Below are positions 36,171 through 43,464 of a DNA stretch of 43,464 bases, piece by piece. Numbering within the stretch: the first letter of the stretch is position 1; each line of letters starts with the position of its first letter. Both the position numbers and the translations under genes were made by a program. The notes under the pieces were generated by a model that did no database searches, was not told the DNA's origin, and was given only the letters and a program-made list of their open reading frames with translations. Source of the DNA: Nitrosomonas communis (lineage in GTDB: Bacteria; Pseudomonadota; Gammaproteobacteria; Burkholderiales; Nitrosomonadaceae); the NCBI RefSeq assembly GCF_024102715.1, contig NZ_JAGFJM010000143.1, forward strand, positions 1 to 43,464, given 5' to 3'.

Positions 36171-37271
36171 TTAGTAAAACCACAGATTAAGTGGGAACAA
36201 TTCTCTGGTTGATTCAGGTAACTGCATCAGTCCGCCCAATAAAACAATCCATATTAAGGTGATTGGAATAAATATTTTCCAACCCAGACGCATAATTTGA
36301 TCATAGCGATAGCGTGGAAAAGTAGCACGGAACCATAAGAAGAAAAATAACATGAATGCTATTTTTAGTAGTAACCATACTATCCCAGGTATCAAAGTAA
36401 AGGGTGCAATATTCACCGGCGGAAGCCAGCCACCCAAAAACATAATGCTGGTAAGCGTAGCCACCAGAATCATATTGGCATACTCTGCCAGGAAAAAGAC
36501 AGTAAAGGCCATTCCAGAATAATCGACATGGAATCCAGCGACAATCTCTGATTCTCCTTCGGCAACATCAAATGGCGCTCGGTTCGTTTCTGCCACACCC
36601 GAGATGAAATAAACTAGAAACATTGGAAATAAAGGAATCAAGTACCAATTTAAGAAACTTTCGCCTTGTTGCCCCTTAACAATATCACCTAGATTCAGAC
36701 TTTCTGACATCATCAACACACAAACCAGCGCAAAACCCATTGCCAGTTCGTATGAAACAACCTGTGCTGCTGAGCGCATTGACCCTAAAAACGCATATTT
36801 AGAATTAGAGGCCCAGCCGGCTATAATCACACCATAAACACCCAAAGAAGTCATTGCCAATATATAGAGCAAACCAGCATTGATATCTGCCAGCACTAGC
36901 TCTGGTGAAAAAGGAACTACTGCCCACGCAGCCAACGCAGGCGCAATCGTGAGGATCGGTGCAAGTAAAAACAAAAACTTGTTGGCGCCAGTAGGAATAA
37001 TGATTTCCTTCATAATCGCTTTTACTGCGTCTGCGATAGGTTGACCCCAACCCCGCAACCATGGAATTCCAAAGAAAGTCACCCGGTTAGGCCCTACTCT
37101 AATCTGCATATAGGCAATTATCTTGCGTTCCGCAAAGGTAAGATAGGCAACCGCCAAAAGTAATGGCACGACAATCGCAAAAATATAGAACACATTCTTG
37201 ACCAGTAAATAAACCGTCGCGCCCCACTCAGCACCAAACATCTGCTCAAACAGTTGTTGTGTATAATCCAT
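36171..37271 (-). CDS. nuoH: NADH-quinone oxidoreductase subunit H
   Basis: NuoH forms the quinone chamber with NuoD and NuoB. The 366 residues show about eight helices, [18 protein letters not shown] near the N-terminus, the acidic loop [15 protein letters not shown] (about 215-229) and [17 protein letters not shown]. The nuoI start lies 14 bases beyond the stop. Confidence 0.97.
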   Translation of the reverse strand: MDYTQQLFEQMFGAEWGATVYLLVKNVFYIFAIVVPLLLAVAYLTFAERKIIAYMQIRVGPNRVTFFGIPWLRGWGQPIADAVKAIMKEIIIPTGANKFLFLLAPILTIAPALAAWAVVPFSPELVLADINAGLLYILAMTSLGVYGVIIAGWASNSKYAFLGSMRSAAQVVSYELAMGFALVCVLMMSESLNLGDIVKGQQGESFLNWYLIPLFPMFLVYFISGVAETNRAPFDVAEGESEIVAGFHVDYSGMAFTVFFLAEYANMILVATLTSIMFLGGWLPPVNIAPFTLIPGIVWLLLKIAFMLFFFLWFRATFPRYRYDQIMRLGWKIFIPITLIWIVLLGGLMQLPESTRELFPLNLWFY

Positions 37272-37292
37272 TAACGAATCCCACTCGTATTT

Positions 37293-39698
37293 TTATAATT
37301 TTTCTACTGAAACTTCCCCAAACATTGCCCCGAGGGAGGACGTATGGGGGTGCGCGCAAGCTATCCGGATACAATTGAGAGGTATTCCATCGTCACAGGC
37401 TACTTCAAGCTGTGCTTCACCATTGCCTTGTCTTAATCTAACTATCTCCCCTTCCCTCGCACCAAGCTGTTCGAGCATCATAGTAGACATCCATGCTTTC
37501 GGCGATGCCGCATCACGAGTCAGTTGTAAAGATCCAGCGCGCCGTACAATGGTATCTGCTTGATATATAGGAACTTCTCCAATACGTTGCAAACCGTCCA
37601 ACTTTTTGGAGGATATATTTACCTGATAATCTTTTAAATTATTATTGAGATATCTTGTGATGGCGTCTTCGGCTGGAATAACCTGCGCGCGAATTTGCTC
37701 CGAGGTTTCGTAATCAAAACCATCTAACTGCAACAAATTACCTAGTACTCGCAAAACTTTCCAGCCAGGACGAGTATCCCCCAAAGGCGTAACTACACCA
37801 TTGAAACTTTGCACACGTCCCTCTGTACTGACAAAAGTTCCTGAAGTTTCAGTAAATGGTGCAATCGGTAAAACCACATCTGCATAGCTTGTAATGCTGC
37901 CTTTAAACGTGCTCAGAGAAATTACAAATTCAGCATCATTAATTGATTTCATCGCTTGCTGCGGATTGTATGCATCCAGCTCCAGCTCTAGATTCATGAG
38001 TATATAGGCCTGACAAGCAGGTCCAGCATTTGCATCATGACCAAGCATCCGGGCCGCATTAAATTGGAATCCATTCTGATCGCTTTTGATTTCAGATCCC
38101 AATACACCTCGACCTGGAATCGCGCCTGCGAGATAAGCGCCTACACTGTTGGCTGCTTCGCCGAGAAATCCAAGATTCGCTCCGGTTACCTTTGCAATTA
38201 GATGTGCGATTGCATGTATATCTGCGTATTGTGGATGATGCTGCGCTAAATTTCCTAGAAAAATCGCAGTAGAAGGATTAGTTGTCAGGCTTTTTGCGAT
38301 TGCCCTTGCCACATCGGTGATACTCACGGCGGTAATTGCCTGCTTGATATGCGCAGAAACCTGTTCGAGGGATTTAGTCTCAGCTACTGCCTTAAGGACT
38401 TGCGCCAGCATGTGCACCATATCAGCAGGCGCTACAATTGCACGATGTGCGGTTCTCATTAATAGATCATCGTCTATTGGATTAATAATACTAAGTTGCG
38501 CTCCTTTTTTTACCGCCTGGCGGAAGCGATGAGCTAGCAGAGGATGATCTTTGCGCAAGGTACTGCCAATAATTAGAATTGAATTTAATTGTTCAATTTC
38601 GGCGATATTCATTCCTAACCATGGCACCCCCTCGAGGCTATCATCAGCCCGAAAATCCGATTGGCGAACACGATGATCGATATTTCCACTCCCTAGCATT
38701 CGTACTAATTTCTGCAACAGGAAAAGCTCCTCCAAGGTGCTGTGAGCTGATCCTAACGCACCGACACTGCTCGCGCCGTGTTTCTCCATTACCGATTTCA
38801 ACCCTTCAACGGTAAATACCAGTGCTTCCTGCCAATCACATGTATGCCACTGACCATTACGCTTGATCATGGGAGTTGTCAGACGATCATCCGAATTTAA
38901 CCCTTCGTAGGCAAAACGATCTTTATCCGATAACCAGCATTCATTAATCTCTTCATTCTCACGAGGCAAAACCCGCATCACACGGTTCTGTTTGATCTGC
39001 ACAATTAAATTGCTGCCCAAGCCACAATGCGGACTGATCGACTTCCTCCGTGATAACTCCCAAGTACGCGCTGAATAACGGAATGGCTTACTGACCAGAG
39101 CACCTACTGGACAAAGGTCAATTACATTGCCTGATAATTCTGAATCAACTGTTTGGCCCACAAACGCCAAAATTTCTGAATGCTCACCACGGCCCGCTTG
39201 ACCTAATTCCATGATCCCGGCAATTTCCTGACCGAAACGCACACAGCGTGTACAGTGAATGCAACGAGTCATATCAGTTGAAATAAGCGGCCCAAGATTC
39301 TTATTTACCACTACCCGTTTTGCTTCCTGATAACGAGATTCACTGGTTCCATAACCTACTGCAAGATCTTGTAATTGACATTCACCGCCCTGATCGCAAA
39401 TAGGACAATCCAAAGGGTGGTTGATCAACAAGAACTCCATGACACCTTTCTGAGCTGTTACCGCCTGCTGAGAATGCGTAAATACTTTCATCCCTTCCGT
39501 TGCGGGGGTCGCGCAAGCCGGTAAAGGTTTGGGTGCTTTCTCTACTTGCACCAAGCACATACGGCAATTTGCAGCAATCGATAACTTTTTGTGATAACAA
39601 AAATGAGGAATATAAATTCCGAGCTGCCTTGCACCGTCCATTACAGTGCCACCTTTGGGTACAGTTACTTGCTTACCATTGATTTCGATATTGATCAT
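37293..39698 (-). CDS. nuoG: NADH-quinone oxidoreductase subunit G
   Basis: NuoG is the large iron-sulfur subunit of the peripheral arm. The 801 residues show the 2Fe-2S N1b ligands C34, C45, C48, C62, the N5 cluster (H94, C98, C101, C107) and the N4 cluster (C146, C149, C152, C196). The four-cysteine N7 motif found in E. coli is not seen; only one Cys is near that place (SPHCGLGSN). The C-terminal two-thirds is the molybdopterin-oxidoreductase-like fold without cofactor. Confidence 0.96.
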   Translation of the reverse strand: MINIEINGKQVTVPKGGTVMDGARQLGIYIPHFCYHKKLSIAANCRMCLVQVEKAPKPLPACATPATEGMKVFTHSQQAVTAQKGVMEFLLINHPLDCPICDQGGECQLQDLAVGYGTSESRYQEAKRVVVNKNLGPLISTDMTRCIHCTRCVRFGQEIAGIMELGQAGRGEHSEILAFVGQTVDSELSGNVIDLCPVGALVSKPFRYSARTWELSRRKSISPHCGLGSNLIVQIKQNRVMRVLPRENEEINECWLSDKDRFAYEGLNSDDRLTTPMIKRNGQWHTCDWQEALVFTVEGLKSVMEKHGASSVGALGSAHSTLEELFLLQKLVRMLGSGNIDHRVRQSDFRADDSLEGVPWLGMNIAEIEQLNSILIIGSTLRKDHPLLAHRFRQAVKKGAQLSIINPIDDDLLMRTAHRAIVAPADMVHMLAQVLKAVAETKSLEQVSAHIKQAITAVSITDVARAIAKSLTTNPSTAIFLGNLAQHHPQYADIHAIAHLIAKVTGANLGFLGEAANSVGAYLAGAIPGRGVLGSEIKSDQNGFQFNAARMLGHDANAGPACQAYILMNLELELDAYNPQQAMKSINDAEFVISLSTFKGSITSYADVVLPIAPFTETSGTFVSTEGRVQSFNGVVTPLGDTRPGWKVLRVLGNLLQLDGFDYETSEQIRAQVIPAEDAITRYLNNNLKDYQVNISSKKLDGLQRIGEVPIYQADTIVRRAGSLQLTRDAASPKAWMSTMMLEQLGAREGEIVRLRQGNGEAQLEVACDDGIPLNCIRIACAHPHTSSLGAMFGEVSVEKL

Positions 39699-39759
39699 CG
39701 ATTACAAACTCTCGGCTTAATCACAGATAATAAAAAGATTCACATCGACTTAACGCACA

Positions 39760-41037
39760 TCACACCATGCATTTCTTATGCTCAATGTGATAGGCAAACT
39801 CATCGCGAAAATGCTGGAGCATTGCACGTACCGGCATTGCCGCTGCATCGCCTAGTGCACAAATAGTGCGCCCTTGAATATTGTCAGCTAGATTATCGAG
39901 CAGATCCAAATCTTCTGGTCTACCTTTGCCATGTTCTATGCGATTGACGATACGATAGAGCCAGCCCGTCCCTTCCCTGCATGGCGTACACTGGCCGCAT
40001 GATTCCTCGTAATAGAAATAAGAAAGGCGTTCCAGTGCCTTCACCATACATGTAGTGTCATCCATGATGATGACTGCCCCTGAACCAAGCATTGACCCAG
40101 CTTTAGCAATTGAGTCATAGTCCATGTCTGTTTTCATCATTACATCTCCCGGTAGTACTGGCATTGATGACCCGCCTGGAATACATCCTTTTAGCTTCCT
40201 GCCACCGCGCATACCTCCTGCCATTTCCAATAATTCTGCAAATGGAGTTCCTAGCGGCACTTCATAATTTCCCGGTTTATTCACATGACCTGATACTGAA
40301 AAAATCTTGGTGCCGCCATTATTTGGTCTGCCGAGCTGCAAGTATTTCTCCCCGCCATGACGAATAATCCAAGGTACTGAAGCAAATGTTTCAGTATTAT
40401 TGATCGTAGTTGGTTTACCATAAAGACCAAAGCTTGCGGGAAAAGGGGGTTTAAAGCGGGGTTGCCCCTTTTTACCTTCTATTGATTCTAGTAACGCTGT
40501 TTCTTCACCACAAATATATGCACCATAGCCGTGGTGATTATAAAGCTGAAAGCTAAAATCGGAGCCCAGGATCTTGTTGCCAAGAAAACCTGCCTGACGC
40601 GCTTCTTCTACCGCCTCTTCCATACGCTCATAGGTTTTCCAGATTTCACCGTGAACGTAGTTGTATCCCGTTTTTACACCCATAGCATAGGCAGCAATCA
40701 ACATACCCTCTATCAGGATATGTGGATTGTATTGCATGATGTCGCGATCTTTAAATGTACCTGGCTCGCCTTCATCTGAATTACATACCAGATACTTATC
40801 CCCCTCATATTGCCGGGGCATAAAACTCCATTTCAAACCTGTTGGAAAACCCGCACCACCACGACCTCGTAATGCAGATTTTTTGACCTCCTCTATGATT
40901 GCCTCAGGAGGTATTTTATTAGCAATAATTTTCTTAAGAGCAACATAGCCATCACGCTTAAGATAGTTTCTCAATCTCCAGTTATCAGGTTCAGCAGGAT
41001 CCACGCCAGCCAAGATTATCTGCACAGGCTGAGTCAT
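39760..41037 (-). CDS. nuoF: NADH-quinone oxidoreductase subunit F
   Basis: NuoF binds NADH and FMN and the N3 4Fe-4S cluster, the electron entry (or exit) of complex I. The 425 residues show the FMN/NADH loop [14 protein letters not shown] (58-70), [28 protein letters not shown] and the cluster ligands C347, C350, C353 and C393. The start overlaps the nuoE stop by four bases (ATGA). Confidence 0.97.
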   Translation of the reverse strand: MTQPVQIILAGVDPAEPDNWRLRNYLKRDGYVALKKIIANKIPPEAIIEEVKKSALRGRGGAGFPTGLKWSFMPRQYEGDKYLVCNSDEGEPGTFKDRDIMQYNPHILIEGMLIAAYAMGVKTGYNYVHGEIWKTYERMEEAVEEARQAGFLGNKILGSDFSFQLYNHHGYGAYICGEETALLESIEGKKGQPRFKPPFPASFGLYGKPTTINNTETFASVPWIIRHGGEKYLQLGRPNNGGTKIFSVSGHVNKPGNYEVPLGTPFAELLEMAGGMRGGRKLKGCIPGGSSMPVLPGDVMMKTDMDYDSIAKAGSMLGSGAVIIMDDTTCMVKALERLSYFYYEESCGQCTPCREGTGWLYRIVNRIEHGKGRPEDLDLLDNLADNIQGRTICALGDAAAMPVRAMLQHFRDEFAYHIEHKKCMV

Positions 41038-41510
41038 TTGCGCAATTCCTCCAGCAATTGATCTATTTGATCATTGGACATAAAGCTACACATTCGTTTG
41101 TTATTAACCAACAAGACAGGCGCGTCGCCGCATGCCCCCATACATTCACCTTCCTTTAAGGTAAATAGTCCATCCGCAGTAGTTTCATTAAATCCAATTC
41201 CAAGCTTTTGCTTTAAGTAATCCGCTGCAACATTTCCGCCCGATAAAGCACAAGGCAGATTGGTACAAACCGTGATTTTATATTTGCCCAACGGTTTCAG
41301 ATTGTACATATTATAGAATGTGGCAACTTCATACACTGCAATAGCCGGCATCTCCAAATATTTGGCAATGAAATTCATGGTTTCGGTAGCAAGCCAGCCT
41401 TTCTCATCCTGTGCAATAGCAAGTGCAGACATAACTGCCGATTGTTTCTGATCAGCAGGATACTTTGCTATTTCTCGATTTATTTTTTCCAAGGATTCAG
41501 CACTTAACAT
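41034..41510 (-). CDS. nuoE: NADH-quinone oxidoreductase subunit E
   Basis: NuoE is a thioredoxin-fold subunit with the off-path 2Fe-2S cluster N1a. The 158 residues show the ligands C82, C87, C123 and C127 ([22 protein letters not shown]) and an N-terminal helical part with EVATFYNMY. The nuoD stop lies six bases upstream; the ribosome site is poor, so coupling to nuoD is likely. Confidence 0.96.
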   Translation of the reverse strand: MLSAESLEKINREIAKYPADQKQSAVMSALAIAQDEKGWLATETMNFIAKYLEMPAIAVYEVATFYNMYNLKPLGKYKITVCTNLPCALSGGNVAADYLKQKLGIGFNETTADGLFTLKEGECMGACGDAPVLLVNNKRMCSFMSNDQIDQLLEELRK

Positions 41511-41516
41511 TTTTAT

Positions 41517-42770
41517 TTATCTGTCTATTTCACCAAAAACGATATCCTGTGTACCAATAATTGCCACTAAATCAGCAATCATGTGGCCACGTGACATTTC
41601 ATCCAAGGATGCTAGATGGGCAAATCCCGGAGCACGAATTTTTAAACGGTAAGGTTTATTAGCACCATCAGAAATAATATAGATACCAAATTCCCCTTTA
41701 GGATGCTCTACCGCTGCATAGACTTCACCTGGCGGAACATGAATACCTTCAGTGAAAAGTTTGAAGTGATGAATCATCTCCTCCATATTCTGCTTCATGG
41801 CTACGCGTGATGGAGGAGCAACTTTATGGTTGTCAACGATGACTGGCCCGGGATTATTGCGTAACCATTCGACACATTGCTTGATGATACGGTTAGACTG
41901 ACGCATTTCTTCGATACGCACTAAATAACGATCATAGCAATCCCCATTAACTCCTACGGGTATATCAAAATCAACCTGATCATAAACCTCGTAAGGCTGT
42001 TTCTTGCGCAAATCCCACTCTACTCCGGAACCTCGCAGCATTGGCCCGGTAAACCCTAAAGCCTTCGCCCGCTCTGGTGATACTACACCAATATCAACCA
42101 ATCGCTGTTTCCAGATACGATTGTCAGTTAAAAGTGTCTCATACTCATCCACATATTTCGGAAACCGATTAGTGAAATCCTCAATAAAATCGAGCAATGA
42201 CCCCTGACGGTTCTCATTTCTTTTCTTTGTTTCTCTTTCGTCATGAATATGTGATGGCTGATACTGGGGCATTGTGTCAGGCAGATCCCGGTACACCCCA
42301 CCCGGGCGGTAATAGGCAGCATGCATTCTCGCGCCAGAAACTGCTTCATAGCAATCCATCAAATCTTCTCTGTCTCTGAATGCATAGAGAAATACGGTCA
42401 TTGCTCCCACATCCAGCGCGTGCGCTCCCAACCAAAGCAGGTGATTCAATATCCTCGTTATTTCATCAAACATGACACGTATATATTGAGCTCGCAAAGG
42501 AACTTCGATTTGCAGTAATCGCTCAATTGCCATCACATAGGCATGCTCATTTGCCATCATGGAAACGTAATCTAGCCGATCCATATAGGGTACCGACTGA
42601 ATATAGGTTTTGTTTTCAGCTAATTTCTCTGTAGCACGATGCAGCAGCCCAATATGCGGATCTGCTCGCCTGATCACTTCACCATCCAACTCCATTACCA
42701 ATCGCAACACACCGTGTGCAGCAGGATGTTGCGGTCCAAAATTCATGGTGTAATTACGTATTTCAGCCAT
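41517..42770 (-). CDS. nuoD: NADH-quinone oxidoreductase subunit D
   Basis: NuoD forms the quinone-binding site with NuoB. The 417 residues begin [20 protein letters not shown] and carry the quinone-site His in [23 protein letters not shown] and the C-terminal DIVFGEIDR. It is not fused to nuoC, unlike in E. coli. In mammals the homologue NDUFS2 is arginine-methylated by NDUFAF7; the related MidA-type gene is at 13926-15110. Confidence 0.97.
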   Translation of the reverse strand: MAEIRNYTMNFGPQHPAAHGVLRLVMELDGEVIRRADPHIGLLHRATEKLAENKTYIQSVPYMDRLDYVSMMANEHAYVMAIERLLQIEVPLRAQYIRVMFDEITRILNHLLWLGAHALDVGAMTVFLYAFRDREDLMDCYEAVSGARMHAAYYRPGGVYRDLPDTMPQYQPSHIHDERETKKRNENRQGSLLDFIEDFTNRFPKYVDEYETLLTDNRIWKQRLVDIGVVSPERAKALGFTGPMLRGSGVEWDLRKKQPYEVYDQVDFDIPVGVNGDCYDRYLVRIEEMRQSNRIIKQCVEWLRNNPGPVIVDNHKVAPPSRVAMKQNMEEMIHHFKLFTEGIHVPPGEVYAAVEHPKGEFGIYIISDGANKPYRLKIRAPGFAHLASLDEMSRGHMIADLVAIIGTQDIVFGEIDR

Positions 42771-42817
42771 ACTCTAAGCAATCCCAGCATCAAAAAAGAT
42801 ATTTTTTGATTTCATGT

Positions 42818-43444
42818 TTAATCGACTTTATCACCCTCACCGTAATAGTCCTCACGGATTACATACGGCGTTATCTCCCGAGGCTCTATTGTGATGGGTT
42901 GGTAAACAACTCTTTTCTGATCAGCATCGTAACGCATTTCCACATGTCCAGATAATGGAAAATCCTTGCGGAATGGATTACCAATGAAGCCATAATCAGT
43001 AAGAATTCTACGCAAATCTGGATGATTGGAAAAAATGATGCCGTATAGATCAAATGCCTCACGCTCAAACCAATTAGCCGCCGGCCAAATACCCATTACT
43101 GAATCCACCATCGGAAATTCATCATCATCAACGAATATCCTTACTCGCAACCGATGATTATGCTTTACCGAAAGCAAGTGATAAACAACTGCAAAACGCC
43201 TGCCCTGACGCCGCTCCCCTGCATATGATTCATTGGTATAGGCAGAGTAATCAACGCCACACAAATCAATGAGCATATCAAAATTCAAATCTGGATGATC
43301 GCGTAACACCTTGACCGCATCCAACAAATCTTGCGACTGGACTACGATGGTTATCTCTTTCAGGTGCTGGTTTAAACTAATCAGCTTATTACCAAACGCA
43401 TTCTGTAACGATGAGGTGAGTTTTTCAAAACGACTGGTCGACAT
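42818..43444 (-). CDS. nuoC: NADH-quinone oxidoreductase subunit C
   Basis: NuoC is a 30-kDa-type peripheral subunit that packs on NuoD. The 208 residues show the family signature of the 30 kDa subunit ([29 protein letters not shown] in segments) and the conserved FRKDFPLSG. The ATG at 43444 is the last start before the edge; nuoD begins 47 bases after its stop. Confidence 0.95.
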   Translation of the reverse strand: MSTSRFEKLTSSLQNAFGNKLISLNQHLKEITIVVQSQDLLDAVKVLRDHPDLNFDMLIDLCGVDYSAYTNESYAGERRQGRRFAVVYHLLSVKHNHRLRVRIFVDDDEFPMVDSVMGIWPAANWFEREAFDLYGIIFSNHPDLRRILTDYGFIGNPFRKDFPLSGHVEMRYDADQKRVVYQPITIEPREITPYVIREDYYGEGDKVD

Positions 43445-43452
43445 GGTAAGGC

Positions 43453-43464
43453 CTAGCGTGCAAT
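43453..43464 (-). CDS. Possible last codons of nuoB (cut by the window edge)
   Basis: On the minus strand the edge reads I-A-R then TAG at 43455-43453, eight bases before the nuoC ATG. In the usual operon order nuoB precedes nuoC, and betaproteobacterial NuoB proteins often end in a short basic tail. Three codons cannot prove identity. Confidence 0.3.
   Translation of the reverse strand: MAR

Noticed and set aside
1-43464. CRISPR array, tRNA, rRNA or riboswitch
   Set aside because: No regularly spaced repeats, tRNA-like cloverleaf or rRNA sequence were seen in the few intergenic gaps; no known riboswitch core was recognised by eye.

Overview
The window looks like chromosomal DNA of an ammonia-oxidising betaproteobacterium of the Nitrosomonadaceae (Nitrosomonas-like). 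The reasons are betaproteobacterial protein sequences and gene groupings (rpe-gph-trpE, xseA divergent from an exbB/tolQ-type gene), a hopanoid cyclase group, moderate GC, and a NADH dehydrogenase operon with separate nuoC and nuoD. The genus is inferred from general resemblance, not from a search. There is no rRNA, tRNA or CRISPR array. The only mobile DNA is the tail of an IS5-like transposase at the left edge.

Layout. 1-113: 3' end of an IS transposase. 213-3234 (+): rpe, gph, trpE. 3247-12730 (-): one nearly unbroken rightward-to-leftward run. Its transcription order is a class II aldolase-like protein, a large hybrid sensor kinase, sucC, sucD, a small lipoprotein, dacB (PBP4) and an exported RNase T2; the first three genes overlap each other. 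13112-15110: a pteridine-reductase-like SDR (-) divergent from a MidA/NDUFAF7-type methyltransferase (+). 15117-20663 (-): an ExbB/TolQ-type protein, then hpnA, mlaA, shc (hpnF) and hpnG, a hopanoid and outer-membrane lipid group. 20664-21075 is an AT-rich divergent intergenic region with DnaA-box-like sites. 21076-24661 (+): xseA, a DUF423 membrane protein, a THUMP-type rRNA methyltransferase and dsbB. 24663-28097 (-): xerD, ogt and htpG, with htpG under a very good sigma-32 promoter. 28253-29356 (+): an exported PQQ-type sugar/sorbosone dehydrogenase. 29577-43444 (-): nuoC-D-E-F-G-H-I-J-K-L-M-N, running into the window from its right edge, where nuoA and nuoB should lie.

How the genes work together. 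Most are housekeeping: pentose phosphate/Calvin cycle (Rpe), 2-phosphoglycolate salvage (Gph), tryptophan entry (TrpE), TCA cycle (SucCD) and complex I. In ammonia oxidisers complex I is thought to run in reverse to make NADH from the quinol pool. The envelope theme is strong: DacB, lipoproteins, MlaA, hopanoid synthesis, DsbB and an ExbB-like motor subunit.

I did not find a clearly new multi-gene system. The most notable points are: (1) mlaA embedded between hpnA and shc; (2) a class II aldolase homologue that seems to lack the catalytic glutamate and is translationally overlapped with a tripartite hybrid kinase and then sucC; (3) an exbB-like gene without its exbD partner; (4) an AT-rich DnaA-box-like region beside xseA; (5) a shared hairpin containing the stop codons of both dsbB and xerD.
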